From Candidatus Aquiluna sp. XM-24bin5 (lineage in GTDB: Bacteria; Actinomycetota; Actinomycetia; Actinomycetales; Microbacteriaceae): a stretch of 64,000 nucleotides of DNA. Position 1 is the stretch's first letter, and each line of letters opens with the position of its first letter. The DNA is taken from positions 894,546 through 958,545 of the forward strand of contig QCWE01000001.1 of NCBI GenBank assembly GCA_003149555.1. Direction: 5' to 3'. A program made the position numbers and the translations under genes. This document shows, piece by piece, positions 1-7,756 of this stretch. Under the pieces are notes generated by a model, which worked only from the letters and a program-made list of their open reading frames with translations, had not been told where the DNA came from and ran no database searches.

Positions 1-1296
1 TGCGACATCCAAAGATGCAAAGCGCTTGAGGCCATCAAACGAAATCGACCCAGCTCCGCCAGGCAACTCTGCTCTCTCCCCAACGCGCAGCTCTATTGCA
101 GGGCTTGGCCCGTCACGTCCGGCAATTAGCTCCATGTCCGTTACGTCTAGGGCATAGACGTTTCTCGGTATCCCTGCGTCGAGACCGAGGTCACCGAGGT
201 AGACGTTCATGGTCAATAGCGGGTCAATGGGGTCTGGATAAATCGATGTGTAGGCGCCGGATGCAAGCTCCTCTGCCGTTGGGTAGAAGAAGGCGATGAT
301 CCCGATCTGCTCAGGCAGTGCATCTGGTGCCTTGATTACCCCGAGCGAGGTCATATTGGAATCCTGAGGCAAAAAGACAACCGGACCGGAGAATGCGATG
401 TTGCCAACCCCGTCATACAAGGTGATTACCGGAGCAAAGCCATTACCGGTGAGGAAGACGTTTGCTCCGGGAGCCTCCAACGGAAAGTTCACGCGGATAT
501 CTGAATTACTGGTGCTCTCACCATCGTCAAGGGTGACATTTGCAATGAAGTCGACTGGCTGGCCAAGATTCGCGGGGTTTCTGAGGTCATAGACGACCTG
601 AAAGTCCTCCAGGGTCATTGAAAACGGCTGCAGCTCGTTTTCATAGAAGAGCGGACCGGGAGAAAAGGCATCGTAGCTTGCGAGGTTGTTCACGAACGTA
701 TCGCCCTCGACCAAGACGCGCTGGCCCGAGAAGCTAAAGCCACCACCAATTCCAACCGCAATCAGTAGCAGCACGAGCGAGTAATGGAAAACCAGGTTTC
801 CCGTCTCCTTGAGATAGCCCTTCTCGGCAGAGACTGAGTCCTCGAGCCTGCGAACCCTGAAACCCCTCGAGCGCAGCACCGACTCCGCCTTCGTTAGCTG
901 CTCTGAATCATTCGAGAGGCTTAGGTAGGCGGGCATCCGCTGAAGCTTTTTCGGAGTCTCGACGGGCTCAGCGCGCAGGGCATTGAGATGCACCTGGGTC
1001 CTGGGCAGCACGCAGCCAACAAGCGAGACAAAAAGCAGGATGTAGATCGCGGAGAACCAAACGGATGTGTAGACGTCAAACAGCTGCAGCGAGTCCAGCA
1101 AAGCCGCAAACTCCGGCTGCTGATCAAAGTAAAGCCTCACACCATTTGGGTCGGCACTGCGCTGCGGGTAGAGAGAGCCCGGAATTGCCGCCAGGGCAAG
1201 AAGAAGCAGCAGGAAAAGCGCGGTGCGCATTGAGGTGAGCTGGCGCCAGAACCAGCGACCCCAGAACACTGGACTAAAGCGGGAGGATGAAGCCAC
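1..1296 (-). CDS. resB: cytochrome c biogenesis protein ResB (C-terminus beyond window)
   Basis: Membrane component of system II cytochrome c maturation; with CcsA/CcsB it delivers heme to apocytochrome c outside the membrane. The frame is open from a GTG at 1296 to the left edge, so about 430 residues are visible and the C-terminus is missing. It starts with a Trp-rich stretch, a first membrane segment after MRTALFLLL, the PGSLYPQR loop typical of ResB, a second segment near residue 90 and a third near residue 175, then a large extracytoplasmic domain. The GTG at 1296 is preferred over ATG 1230 because AGGTGG lies six bases upstream and conserved FWRQLTSMR precedes the ATG. It overlaps ccdA by 23 bp. 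A ccsB gene would be expected next, outside the window. Confidence 0.9.
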   Translation of the reverse strand, partial: MASSSRFSPVFWGRWFWRQLTSMRTALFLLLLLALAAIPGSLYPQRSADPNGVRLYFDQQPEFAALLDSLQLFDVYTSVWFSAIYILLFVSLVGCVLPRTQVHLNALRAEPVETPKKLQRMPAYLSLSNDSEQLTKAESVLRSRGFRVRRLEDSVSAEKGYLKETGNLVFHYSLVLLLIAVGIGGGFSFSGQRVLVEGDTFVNNLASYDAFSPGPLFYENELQPFSMTLEDFQVVYDLRNPANLGQPVDFIANVTLDDGESTSNSDIRVNFPLEAPGANVFLTGNGFAPVITLYDGVGNIAFSGPVVFLPQDSNMTSLGVIKAPDALPEQIGIIAFFYPTAEELASGAYTSIYPDPIDPLLTMNVYLGDLGLDAGIPRNVYALDVTDMELIAGRDGPSPAIELRVGERAELPGGAGSISFDGLKRFASLDVA

Positions 1297-1990
1297 TGTT
1301 CACCACCTGTAGCCAGTTTGTAAATTGCAACCAGAGGCCCGTTGCCATCAGAGTCCCTAAGACAACCAGCAGCGCACCTCCGAAGATATTGACCTTGCGG
1401 ATGTTTCGTTTGACCAGATCAACACTCCTAGCCGCCCAACCAAAGCCTGCAGCCAGCAGTAGAAATGGGACGCCGATGCCAAGGGAGTAGACCGTGGCCA
1501 GGATTCCCCCGCGCACCGGGTCCCCGCTATCACTGGCGAGCACCAAAACAGCCGAGAGTGTCGGTCCAATGCAAGGTGTCCAGCCAAGGGCAAAAACCAC
1601 TCCAAGAAGTGGAGCCCCGATCAAGCCCGTCTTGGGGGTAACTGGGAGCTTCAGGGTCCGCTGGAAAATACCAAGCTGCCCGATCATGGCAAGACCAAAG
1701 AGAATGACCAGAATCCCAAGCACAACCTGAACCCAAAGGTTTCTGGTCAGGAAAACCAGCGCGGCCGAGCCGGCCAGAACCCCCAAAGTCACAAAGACGG
1801 CCGTGAACCCTGCTACGAAAAGTGCGGTTCCGATAACCGCCTTTGACTTCACATTGGCGGATACATAACCAAGGTAACCAGGCACTAGCGGCAGCACACA
1901 GGGGCTTGCGAAGGTCACTATGCCGGCCAGCAAAGCGATTGGCACGGCCAAGACCATCGAGCCTGAAAGAGCAATCTCCGACGGACTCAT
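1274..1990 (-). CDS. ccdA: cytochrome c biogenesis protein CcdA
   Basis: Polytopic membrane thiol-disulfide transporter that passes electrons from cytoplasmic thioredoxin to the extracytoplasmic TlpA/ResA protein for cytochrome c maturation. It has 238 residues with about six membrane segments. The two family signatures are visible, each with its redox Cys: SPCVLPLVPGYLGY near residue 30 and GWTPCIGPTLSA near residue 137. The start codon overlaps the stop of the upstream TlpA-like gene by 4 bp, so translation is probably coupled. Operon order histidine phosphatase-tlpA-ccdA-resB is standard in actinobacteria. Confidence 0.95.
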   Translation of the reverse strand: MSPSEIALSGSMVLAVPIALLAGIVTFASPCVLPLVPGYLGYVSANVKSKAVIGTALFVAGFTAVFVTLGVLAGSAALVFLTRNLWVQVVLGILVILFGLAMIGQLGIFQRTLKLPVTPKTGLIGAPLLGVVFALGWTPCIGPTLSAVLVLASDSGDPVRGGILATVYSLGIGVPFLLLAAGFGWAARSVDLVKRNIRKVNIFGGALLVVLGTLMATGLWLQFTNWLQVVNSGFILPL

Positions 1991-2556
1991 TCGCTCACCG
2001 TCTCAATTAGTTCTCGCAAGATTGACTTGTCGATGCGGCCAAGAATCCTCGCCGAGACTCTTCCCTCTCTGTCGATCACGAGAGTGGTTGGCACGGCCTG
2101 GGGGCTGACTACTCCAGAAAAAGCAAGCGAGACGCCGCCGGTTTGGGCATCGATGATCGAGGGGAAGGTGATGCCAAAATTCCTGTCAAATGCCAAAGCT
2201 GTATCGGCTGTGTCTCGGACATTTACCCCAACAAACTGCACATCTTGATCAGCAAACTCCTCGCTGAGTGCGGCCAAGTCTGGAGCCTCGGCGCGACAGG
2301 GAGCGCAAGCCGCATACCACCAGTTCATGACGACCACGTAGCCAGCTAGGGATTCTGAGTTTAGGTAGGCGCCGCTCTCAGTGACGCCCTCCCATGGCTC
2401 AAAGGTTGGCCTCTGATCCGTGGCGAATTCGGTGACAGTGCCGTCGCCCGCGATGTAGTTCTTGTTATCACCGGAGCGGAACTGCTCGGCCAGGGGATCT
2501 TGAGTGCAACCGGCTAGCAGCATCAGTGAGATTGCAGCCACAAAGGCCCTCCGCAC
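1987..2556 (-). CDS. TlpA/ResA-family thioredoxin-like lipoprotein
   Basis: Extracytoplasmic thiol-disulfide oxidoreductase, expected to keep apocytochrome c cysteines reduced using electrons from CcdA. Residues 1-17 form a lipoprotein signal peptide ending in the lipobox LAGC, so Cys17 should be lipidated. A thioredoxin fold follows, with the active site C84-A-P-C87 after WWYAA. 189 residues is normal for the family. The GTG start follows the TAG of the upstream phosphatase gene directly, and the stop overlaps ccdA by 4 bp. Confidence 0.92.
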   Translation of the reverse strand: MRRAFVAAISLMLLAGCTQDPLAEQFRSGDNKNYIAGDGTVTEFATDQRPTFEPWEGVTESGAYLNSESLAGYVVVMNWWYAACAPCRAEAPDLAALSEEFADQDVQFVGVNVRDTADTALAFDRNFGITFPSIIDAQTGGVSLAFSGVVSPQAVPTTLVIDREGRVSARILGRIDKSILRELIETVSE

Positions 2557-3180
2557 CTAGATCAACCCCGCATGCTTTAGTCCCGGCTCTCGGTAATCAA
2601 CCGCAACCAGCTTGCCGTCCACTACCTCAAATGATGTGATCGAAGAAAGTGAGCAGCGCCTATTTCTTGGGTTGTGAGGAAGCTTTAGCCCTTGAGCGCT
2701 GCGGTAGGTCATCCAAATCGGTAGCTGGTGAGATACAAATACAACATCGCCTGAATCAACACTCTCCCAACCTGCGAGCGCCGCCTTTGTCATGCGGGTA
2801 GCGATCTCTTGAAACGGCTCTCCCCAACTTGGAAGGCTGGGGTTATAAAGATGAATGGCAAGGGAGGGCTTTGCAAGAAGTGCTCTAGGGCCCATTTGAT
2901 AGCCGCGCAGTTTGTTCCAGGGCTCGATGATGGCCTCTTCAATGACCGGCTCCAAGCCAAACTCACTTGCTACCGGAGCTGCAGACTGCCTGGTCCTCTC
3001 CAGTGGTGAAACGTAGAGCTTTGCGATAGTGCGGTTCATGCTGGCAAGCTCTTTGGCAGCGGCCTGAGCCATCTCATGTCCGAGATCGCTTAGGGGAAAC
3101 CCGTCCAGGCGCTCGTACAGCAGACCTCGCGGATTAAACACCTCACCGTGTCTTACGAAGTGGAGGCGAGAGGCGGGCAT
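2557..3180 (-). CDS. histidine phosphatase family protein
   Basis: Member of the phosphoglycerate-mutase-like histidine phosphatase superfamily, with the phospho-accepting RHGE motif at residues 10-13 and a second catalytic His in VFVSHQLP near residue 150. The substrate cannot be told from sequence. It is the first gene of the cytochrome c biogenesis operon, a position it keeps in many actinobacteria. The ATG has no Shine-Dalgarno. TAAACT sits exactly six bases upstream (3187-3192), so the mRNA is probably leaderless. Confidence 0.88.
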   Translation of the reverse strand: MPASRLHFVRHGEVFNPRGLLYERLDGFPLSDLGHEMAQAAAKELASMNRTIAKLYVSPLERTRQSAAPVASEFGLEPVIEEAIIEPWNKLRGYQMGPRALLAKPSLAIHLYNPSLPSWGEPFQEIATRMTKAALAGWESVDSGDVVFVSHQLPIWMTYRSAQGLKLPHNPRNRRCSLSSITSFEVVDGKLVAVDYREPGLKHAGLI

Positions 3181-3215
3181 ACAACAAGTTTAGCTTCGCT
3201 AAACTTGGCTGAATT
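3181..3215. promoter_or_regulatory. mirror-image divergent promoter of phosphatase operon and aspS
   Basis: A perfect inverted repeat fills 3185-3207: arm CAAGTTTAGC, loop TTC, then its complement. Each arm carries a -10 hexamer TAAACT, one per strand (3187-3192 minus, 3200-3205 plus), only seven bases apart. The minus hexamer is six bases from the phosphatase ATG (leaderless). The plus hexamer would give aspS a leader of about 36 bases. Polymerase could hardly occupy both at once. Confidence 0.5.
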
Positions 3216-3247
3216 CCGCACAGCTAGCCCCAAAGGACCCAAGAACT

Positions 3248-4558
3248 ATGCTCAATCGCTCAAAGATCGGCGAACTCGTAAGCCAACAGGATGGTCCGGT
3301 AACAATCGGCGGCTGGGTGGAGACCCTGAGAGATCAAAAGCGCATCCAGTTCATCATCATTCGTGACGAGTCCGGAAGCGTTCAGGTCACCTACCCTCGG
3401 CCGAGCGAGGAGGATGCTCTCGCCGATCAAGTATCGGCACTTACTCACGGAAGTTTCGTAATCATCAAGGGCCAGCTAAAGCACGATGAGCGCGTGAAAC
3501 TGGGCGGAATTGAGATTCTCCTAGAGGAACTAGAGGTAGTTTCAGCATCTCTCCCAGACAGCCCAATCGCTGAGGACACCTCTATCGACAAGAGGCTGGA
3601 CTGGCGCTTCATCGACTTCCGCAGACCGGAGCTCAACCTGATGATGCAGGTTCAGACCACCATCGAGCAGGCCTGGAGAGAGCACTGGTTGGCAAATGAC
3701 TTTGTAGAGATTCACTCGCCAAAGCTCATGGCCTCCCCTTCCGAATCTCACGCCGAGCTCTTCAAGCTCGAATACTTTGAGGGTCATGCGTATCTTGCCC
3801 AGTCCCCGCAGTTTTACAAGCAGATGGCCATGAGCGCAGGCCTCGACAGGGTCTTCGAAATCGGACCGGTATTTAGGGCTGACCCATCCTTCACCTCCCG
3901 TCACGCTACAGAGTTCGTATCCATCGACATGGAAATGAGCTGGATCGAATCTCACGAAGACGTGATGAAATTTCAGGAGGAGCTGATGGTGAGGGCAATC
4001 ACCGCAGTGAAGGAAAAGCATGGCGAGAGAATCAAGGAACTCTACGACATAGACATCGAAGTGCCCGCGACCCCGTTCCCTAGAATCCCCCTCGCCGAGG
4101 CACACGAAATCATCGAAAAGCGCGGCTACAAGGTCCCAAGAACCGATGGCGATCTAGACCCCGAGGGTGAACGACAGATCTCGCAGTATGCCAAGGAGGA
4201 ACTGGGCCACGACTTTGTCTTTCTCACCGACTACCCCAAGCACATCAGACCCTTCTACCACATGCGCCACGAGGACAACGAGACGCTTACCAAGAGCTAC
4301 GACCTGATCTGGAAGGGAACTGAGATCACGACCGGAGCCCAGCGCGAGCACCGCATTGAAGTACTTGAGGCGCAGGCAAAGGACAAGGGCCTAGACCCGG
4401 AGGGACTTGAGTTCTACCTGGACTTCTTCCGCTACGGAGCCCCCCCACACGGAGGCTTTGGCATGGGTCTTACAAGGGTTGTAATGCTCATGCTCGAGCT
4501 TCCGAACATCCGCGAGGCAAGCTTCCTCTTCCGAGGACCAAACAGGCTGCAGCCCTAG
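3248..4558 (+). CDS. aspS: aspartate--tRNA ligase, archaeal/eukaryotic-type short form
   Basis: Class II aminoacyl-tRNA synthetase charging tRNA-Asp, and possibly tRNA-Asn. At 436 residues it lacks the GAD insertion of the common bacterial enzyme (about 590 residues). It has an N-terminal OB anticodon-binding domain (GGWVETLRD near residue 22), motif 2 around FRADPSFTSRHATEF, and motif 3 GFGMGLTRVVMLML near the end, all of archaeal type. The residue after GWV is Glu where non-discriminating archaeal enzymes often have His; whether this one also serves tRNA-Asn is unclear. A weak AAAGGA precedes the ATG. It converges on the next gene with a 4-bp overlap. Confidence 0.93.
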   Translation: MLNRSKIGELVSQQDGPVTIGGWVETLRDQKRIQFIIIRDESGSVQVTYPRPSEEDALADQVSALTHGSFVIIKGQLKHDERVKLGGIEILLEELEVVSASLPDSPIAEDTSIDKRLDWRFIDFRRPELNLMMQVQTTIEQAWREHWLANDFVEIHSPKLMASPSESHAELFKLEYFEGHAYLAQSPQFYKQMAMSAGLDRVFEIGPVFRADPSFTSRHATEFVSIDMEMSWIESHEDVMKFQEELMVRAITAVKEKHGERIKELYDIDIEVPATPFPRIPLAEAHEIIEKRGYKVPRTDGDLDPEGERQISQYAKEELGHDFVFLTDYPKHIRPFYHMRHEDNETLTKSYDLIWKGTEITTGAQREHRIEVLEAQAKDKGLDPEGLEFYLDFFRYGAPPHGGFGMGLTRVVMLMLELPNIREASFLFRGPNRLQP

Positions 4559-5022
4559 AGCAAGGTGTCAAAACCCCCGACGTCCACCGCCCAGGACGTC
4601 AAAACGGCAAAGGCTATCGCCCACAACAGCATCGCGATTGAGATGACTAACGTAACCCTCGCTGGCCTAACCCCAGCGGCCACCGAAGCCGCAGCTGCGA
4701 ATTGGGTGCCGATAATGAGTGGTCCAAGTATGGCCATGCCGTAGATGCCATATTTCTCAAAGGCCCTTTGAGCTTTAGCCCAGCGATCTGATTTCGGCTG
4801 TTTGCCCTTCGCCTCACGCCTGGCAACAACCCAGTTTCTGATCTTGGCTCCGCCATAGGCAAAAACAGCAATTGTTATGAGGTTCCCAGCTGCCGCGGCT
4901 ATGACGGTAAGGGTGGGATTGAGACCCACGAGGATTCCTCCCGGTACAACCCCAATCGCTTCAAACCAAGGAATTGCTCCAAAGATAAATACGCCAACAA
5001 GGCCAAGCTGCTCCAGGTTCAC
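4555..5022 (-). CDS. small multi-drug export family membrane protein
   Basis: 155-residue membrane protein resembling Pfam 'Sm_multidrug_ex': N-terminal FGAIPWFEAIGVVPGGI, a central charged loop (REAKGKQPKSDR) and KYGIYGMAILGPLIIGTQ, with about four membrane segments. Despite the family name, transport of drugs is not established. It is the last of four overlapping minus-strand genes (start overlaps the DUF418 stop by 4 bp), which suggests it works with the XRE regulator and the two membrane proteins upstream. Confidence 0.75.
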   Translation of the reverse strand: MNLEQLGLVGVFIFGAIPWFEAIGVVPGGILVGLNPTLTVIAAAAGNLITIAVFAYGGAKIRNWVVARREAKGKQPKSDRWAKAQRAFEKYGIYGMAILGPLIIGTQFAAAASVAAGVRPARVTLVISIAMLLWAIAFAVLTSWAVDVGGFDTLL

Positions 5023-6191
5023 GACTTCCTCTCAAAAAGCCTTGAAAACCTTGTCAGCACAGCTTCCATTGGTCCTCGCTGCCGGAACCTGAGGTTCAGC
5101 ATTGCGAGCAGGCTAAGTGCCAACCAAACCGCAGCTGCAGTAGCGGCGACTAACCACGCATCAAGCTCAGCAAAGAGCCCGAAACCCCACGCGGAGAACA
5201 GCACCGAGAAGATGACGGACTGCGAGAGATAGATGGTGAGCGAATGTCGTCCTCCTGCCGACAGAAGAGCAATTCCACCAAGCTTTTCGCTCAGCAGCCA
5301 GAGCGCTCCTATGTAACCGGCGGAGAGGATGGGCGCGGTCAAAAAGTTAATTGCCAGCGACACTAGCGATAGGCCGAGGCTGTAGGTCGCGGCTTGGAGA
5401 TTGACGATGTAGATCACCGCTGCCAGAAGCTGCAGCGGCAGACCAATCGCAAAGCCCCAGATGGCCATGCGCTTCATGAGGTCCGGTTTTGCACCGTTAG
5501 CCAGACCTTCTTTTCGAGCGACCAGGACACCTACCAAGAAAGCAACCATGACTAGCGGGCCTTGAAGTAGAGCACCCTGGGGGGCAAAGGCAATCCAGAG
5601 CTCGAACCTGGCTGCAGCGGTTTCCAAGAAACCTCCAGAGGCAAGTGCCAGGTTCAACCCGTCAAGGCCCTCTGCATCTGTTGGCAGGGTCTTTCCCTTC
5701 GCTGCAAGGAACAGCTCTCCGACGTATGTCAGCAAGGCAAGCAGCGTAAACAGCACTCCAATGAAGATGTAGATTCCTCTGGCCCAGCGCCTTATTGTCT
5801 TCTCAGATTTGAAATACAGCGCGAGCAATATGAAAGCGAAAGCGCCGTAAAGAACCAAGATGTCGCCGTGAAAAAGGAAGATGGCGTGCAAGAGTCCCAG
5901 AACTAGGAGCCCTACTGACCTCCCTACCCACCTGCGCTTATTTGCCGCTACTCCCTTGATTACGTAGTGCGCTGAGTAACCAAAAAGGAACGAGAACAGC
6001 AGATAGAACTTTGACTGAAAAATAAGCATCACAATAAACGCAGCAGCCGAATTGGCTGAAGCTGAAAGGTCTGCCGCCTCAAAGCCGCTGACTGTATCAA
6101 CCGCGAAGTACTGCACGTTGACCATGGCAATGCCGAGGAGGGCAAAGCCGCGGAGGATGTCGGGGAAGCTGTCCCTGGCTATTGTCTTCAA
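5019..6191 (-). CDS. DUF418 domain-containing membrane protein (YeiB-like)
   Basis: 390-residue polytopic protein with the family's N-terminal pattern FPDILRGFALLGIAMVN and a C-terminal DUF418-type region (SLTIYLSQSVIFSVLF, WGFGLFAEL). About ten membrane segments are visible. Family members are often annotated as transporter-like or acyltransferase-related, but the substrate is unknown. It overlaps both neighbours by 4 bp, so it is very probably translated from one polycistronic mRNA with them. Confidence 0.82.
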   Translation of the reverse strand: MKTIARDSFPDILRGFALLGIAMVNVQYFAVDTVSGFEAADLSASANSAAAFIVMLIFQSKFYLLFSFLFGYSAHYVIKGVAANKRRWVGRSVGLLVLGLLHAIFLFHGDILVLYGAFAFILLALYFKSEKTIRRWARGIYIFIGVLFTLLALLTYVGELFLAAKGKTLPTDAEGLDGLNLALASGGFLETAAARFELWIAFAPQGALLQGPLVMVAFLVGVLVARKEGLANGAKPDLMKRMAIWGFAIGLPLQLLAAVIYIVNLQAATYSLGLSLVSLAINFLTAPILSAGYIGALWLLSEKLGGIALLSAGGRHSLTIYLSQSVIFSVLFSAWGFGLFAELDAWLVAATAAAVWLALSLLAMLNLRFRQRGPMEAVLTRFSRLFERKS

Positions 6192-7048
6192 GCGGCCAGC
6201 CTCCTCTTGCGTGTTTCAACGGAGAGAAGCGCCATGGAAGGAAGCATCAAGACGTATGCAACCACCAACCAGAAAATTGCCTGCACCTGAGGCCAAGTTA
6301 GCGGGACCAAGTAATTGAATCCGTCTCCCGCTTCATCAAAGTCACTGACAATAGCGAACGCCATCAGGGCAGTAATAATGACAAATCCCAGCACCGAGAG
6401 CCATCGGAATGCAATCACATAGGCCCGGTTCCTAAGCTGCAACATCATCTCATCGAGAGCCTCCTCCGGAGCGTCGGCCACGAGGCGAACAGATTGGCGC
6501 AACAAAAACCAGAAAACAAAGATCAAAAGTATGTGGATAAGGCTGTAGGTTGCCCAGCGGTTATCCCCAACGGCGACCAAGAATCCAGTCCCAAAGAGAA
6601 TGGCTACATTCGAGGCAACCAACAGGACAACCTTTGCCCGGCGGGTTCTAAGCCCATCCCATTTGGTGTCATTGAGCTGCTTCTCAACTGATTTCACTGA
6701 GGCTGAGGCCCATGCCGCATCTGGAGATCCCTTGGGGGCAACCCGATACATCGCCCAGTATTTATCCCACAGACCCCTTGCCTTTAGATAAAGCAGGAAG
6801 ATTGGCAGCTCAATTAGGAACATTGTGATGAGCGTGAAGAAGAACCAGTTGAGGTCAAAGAAGAAGAGCCTAAAGACCGGATCTGATTGCCAAAACAGCA
6901 GTGCCGAGATGCCAAGTGGGATGCTCGTTACAACAACATCCAGCCACATCATTAGCTTGACGTTCTCGCCCACAAACTTTGGGTAAAACCAGAGGTATGC
7001 GACTGCGATGGTCGCCATCAGGTAAAAAACAACTAGTAGCTCATTCAT
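6188..7048 (-). CDS. unknown multi-pass membrane protein, partner of XRE regulator
   Basis: I do not recognise a family. The product (286 residues) has about seven membrane segments, three before and four after a soluble region near residues 90-135 rich in Lys/Arg. The stretch EEALDEMMLQLRNRAYVIAFR before a later segment recalls small membrane proteins that often sit beside XRE regulators. An upstream ATG at 7084 is open, but ATG 7048 has GAGG six bases before it and overlaps the regulator stop by 8 bp, so it is chosen. No catalytic motif is seen. Confidence 0.7.
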   Translation of the reverse strand: MNELLVVFYLMATIAVAYLWFYPKFVGENVKLMMWLDVVVTSIPLGISALLFWQSDPVFRLFFFDLNWFFFTLITMFLIELPIFLLYLKARGLWDKYWAMYRVAPKGSPDAAWASASVKSVEKQLNDTKWDGLRTRRAKVVLLVASNVAILFGTGFLVAVGDNRWATYSLIHILLIFVFWFLLRQSVRLVADAPEEALDEMMLQLRNRAYVIAFRWLSVLGFVIITALMAFAIVSDFDEAGDGFNYLVPLTWPQVQAIFWLVVAYVLMLPSMALLSVETRKRRLAA

Positions 7049-7280
7049 CATTTTCCTCATCGAGCCAGAAGATGTCCTCGACACTGGCCCCTAGCACCGA
7101 TGCGATTCGCAGCGCCAAAACGAGGGATGGCGAATACTCACCGCGTTCGATGTAACCGATTGTTTGGTAGTGAACACCAACCTGCTCAGCGAGCTCTTGC
7201 CTGGACAGGTCGATGTTGGATCGCATCTCCTCGACGCGGTTAGCTACCCGCTCTTCTTGAGACTTTGGTTTTCGACCCAT
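7041..7280 (-). CDS. XRE-family helix-turn-helix regulator
   Basis: 79-residue Cro/CI-type DNA-binding protein; nearly all of it is the HTH (SRQELAEQVGVHYQTIGYIERGEYSPS, given here only as positions 26-52 for orientation), followed by a short acidic tail. No ligand-binding or dimerisation domain is present. First gene of the four-gene minus-strand operon. The promoter is leaderless and overlaps a palindrome (7286-7299), so autoregulation is likely. Such short XRE proteins usually control the membrane genes they are joined to. Confidence 0.88.
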   Translation of the reverse strand: MGRKPKSQEERVANRVEEMRSNIDLSRQELAEQVGVHYQTIGYIERGEYSPSLVLALRIASVLGASVEDIFWLDEENDE

Positions 7281-7285
7281 GGATG

Positions 7286-7315
7286 TAGCATAAATGCTAT
7301 GTAGTAATAATGCAA
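7286..7315 (-). promoter_or_regulatory. leaderless promoter and palindromic operator of XRE operon
   Basis: Reading the minus strand: TTGCAT (7315-7310), 17-base spacer, TATGCT (7292-7287), six bases, then the ATG at 7280. A perfect palindrome TAGCAT-aa-ATGCTA (7286-7299) covers the -10 element, the expected place for an autorepressor to bind. Confidence 0.6.
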
Positions 7316-7318
7316 CAA

Positions 7319-7447
7319 CTACTTAAACTTGCTGAGCTTCGCATGAAAGTCCGAGGCCCACTTGTATCGCTTACCCAGCTGGGCTAGGGCAAAAATCAGA
7401 ATCGGGAACCAAAAGTTTTTGAGTACCCAGACGATCAGTCTTCTCAA
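7319..7447 (-). CDS. 42-residue single-pass membrane protein
   Basis: Short frame starting at a TTG whose last bases overlap the TGA of the glutaredoxin gene, ending at TAG 7319. The peptide has a basic start (LRRL), one hydrophobic segment (IVWVLKNFWFPILIFALAQL) and a basic tail (GKRYKW, KLSKFK), which makes a plausible small membrane protein. It is placed by translational coupling only; it could also be an untranslated 3' region. Confidence 0.45.
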   Translation of the reverse strand: MRRLIVWVLKNFWFPILIFALAQLGKRYKWASDFHAKLSKFK

Positions 7448-7713
7448 GCTAGGGATTCCAGTTTTTCAAGGAACTCTTGGTCGTGGATTCGCCACTTCGC
7501 GATGACCTCATCGTTGACCATAACCACAGGCAGGTCATCACTGAATCTCTGGAAATCAGACTGGTCAGAGATGTCTACTTCATGGAAGGAATAGTCAGCC
7601 TCTGGGTGAGTGTCGCGGAAGTGCTTGAGCACTCTAGCAATGTCTCGCTTTGCCCCCTCGCAGAGGTGGCAGCCAACTCGGGAGATCATCTTGATGTAAA
7701 TGTGGTCAGACAT
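7444..7713 (-). CDS. glutaredoxin family protein
   Basis: 89-residue thioredoxin-fold protein with redox motif C15-H-L-C18 after SRVG and the family cis-Pro region DDLPVVMVND. It is a likely cytoplasmic thiol-disulfide oxidoreductase. In actinobacteria such genes lie between the HAD phosphatase (serB-like) and hemA, and here it is divergent from the HAD gene. TAGTCT lies six bases before the ATG, and GGAG is too close (two bases) to work as a normal ribosome site, so a leaderless start is favoured. Confidence 0.85.
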   Translation of the reverse strand: MSDHIYIKMISRVGCHLCEGAKRDIARVLKHFRDTHPEADYSFHEVDISDQSDFQRFSDDLPVVMVNDEVIAKWRIHDQEFLEKLESLA

Positions 7714-7756
7714 GGCTCCAGACTATGCCAATAGGTCAAAGGCGTAGACTTAGCCG
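7714..7756. promoter_or_regulatory. divergent leaderless promoters (glutaredoxin / HAD phosphatase)
   Basis: Two -10 hexamers face outwards in the 43-bp gap: TAGTCT on the minus strand (7725-7720) six bases before the glutaredoxin ATG, and TAGACT on the plus strand (7745-7750) six bases before the phosphatase GTG. No convincing -35 is seen for either. Confidence 0.5.

Noticed and set aside
3542..4105. 187-residue minus-strand frame
   Set aside because: Antisense to the core of aspS; no motif and no start signal.
6532..6540. Third TGTGGATAA (DnaA-box) sequence
   Set aside because: Inside the unknown membrane protein's coding region and alone; expected by chance about once in two such windows.
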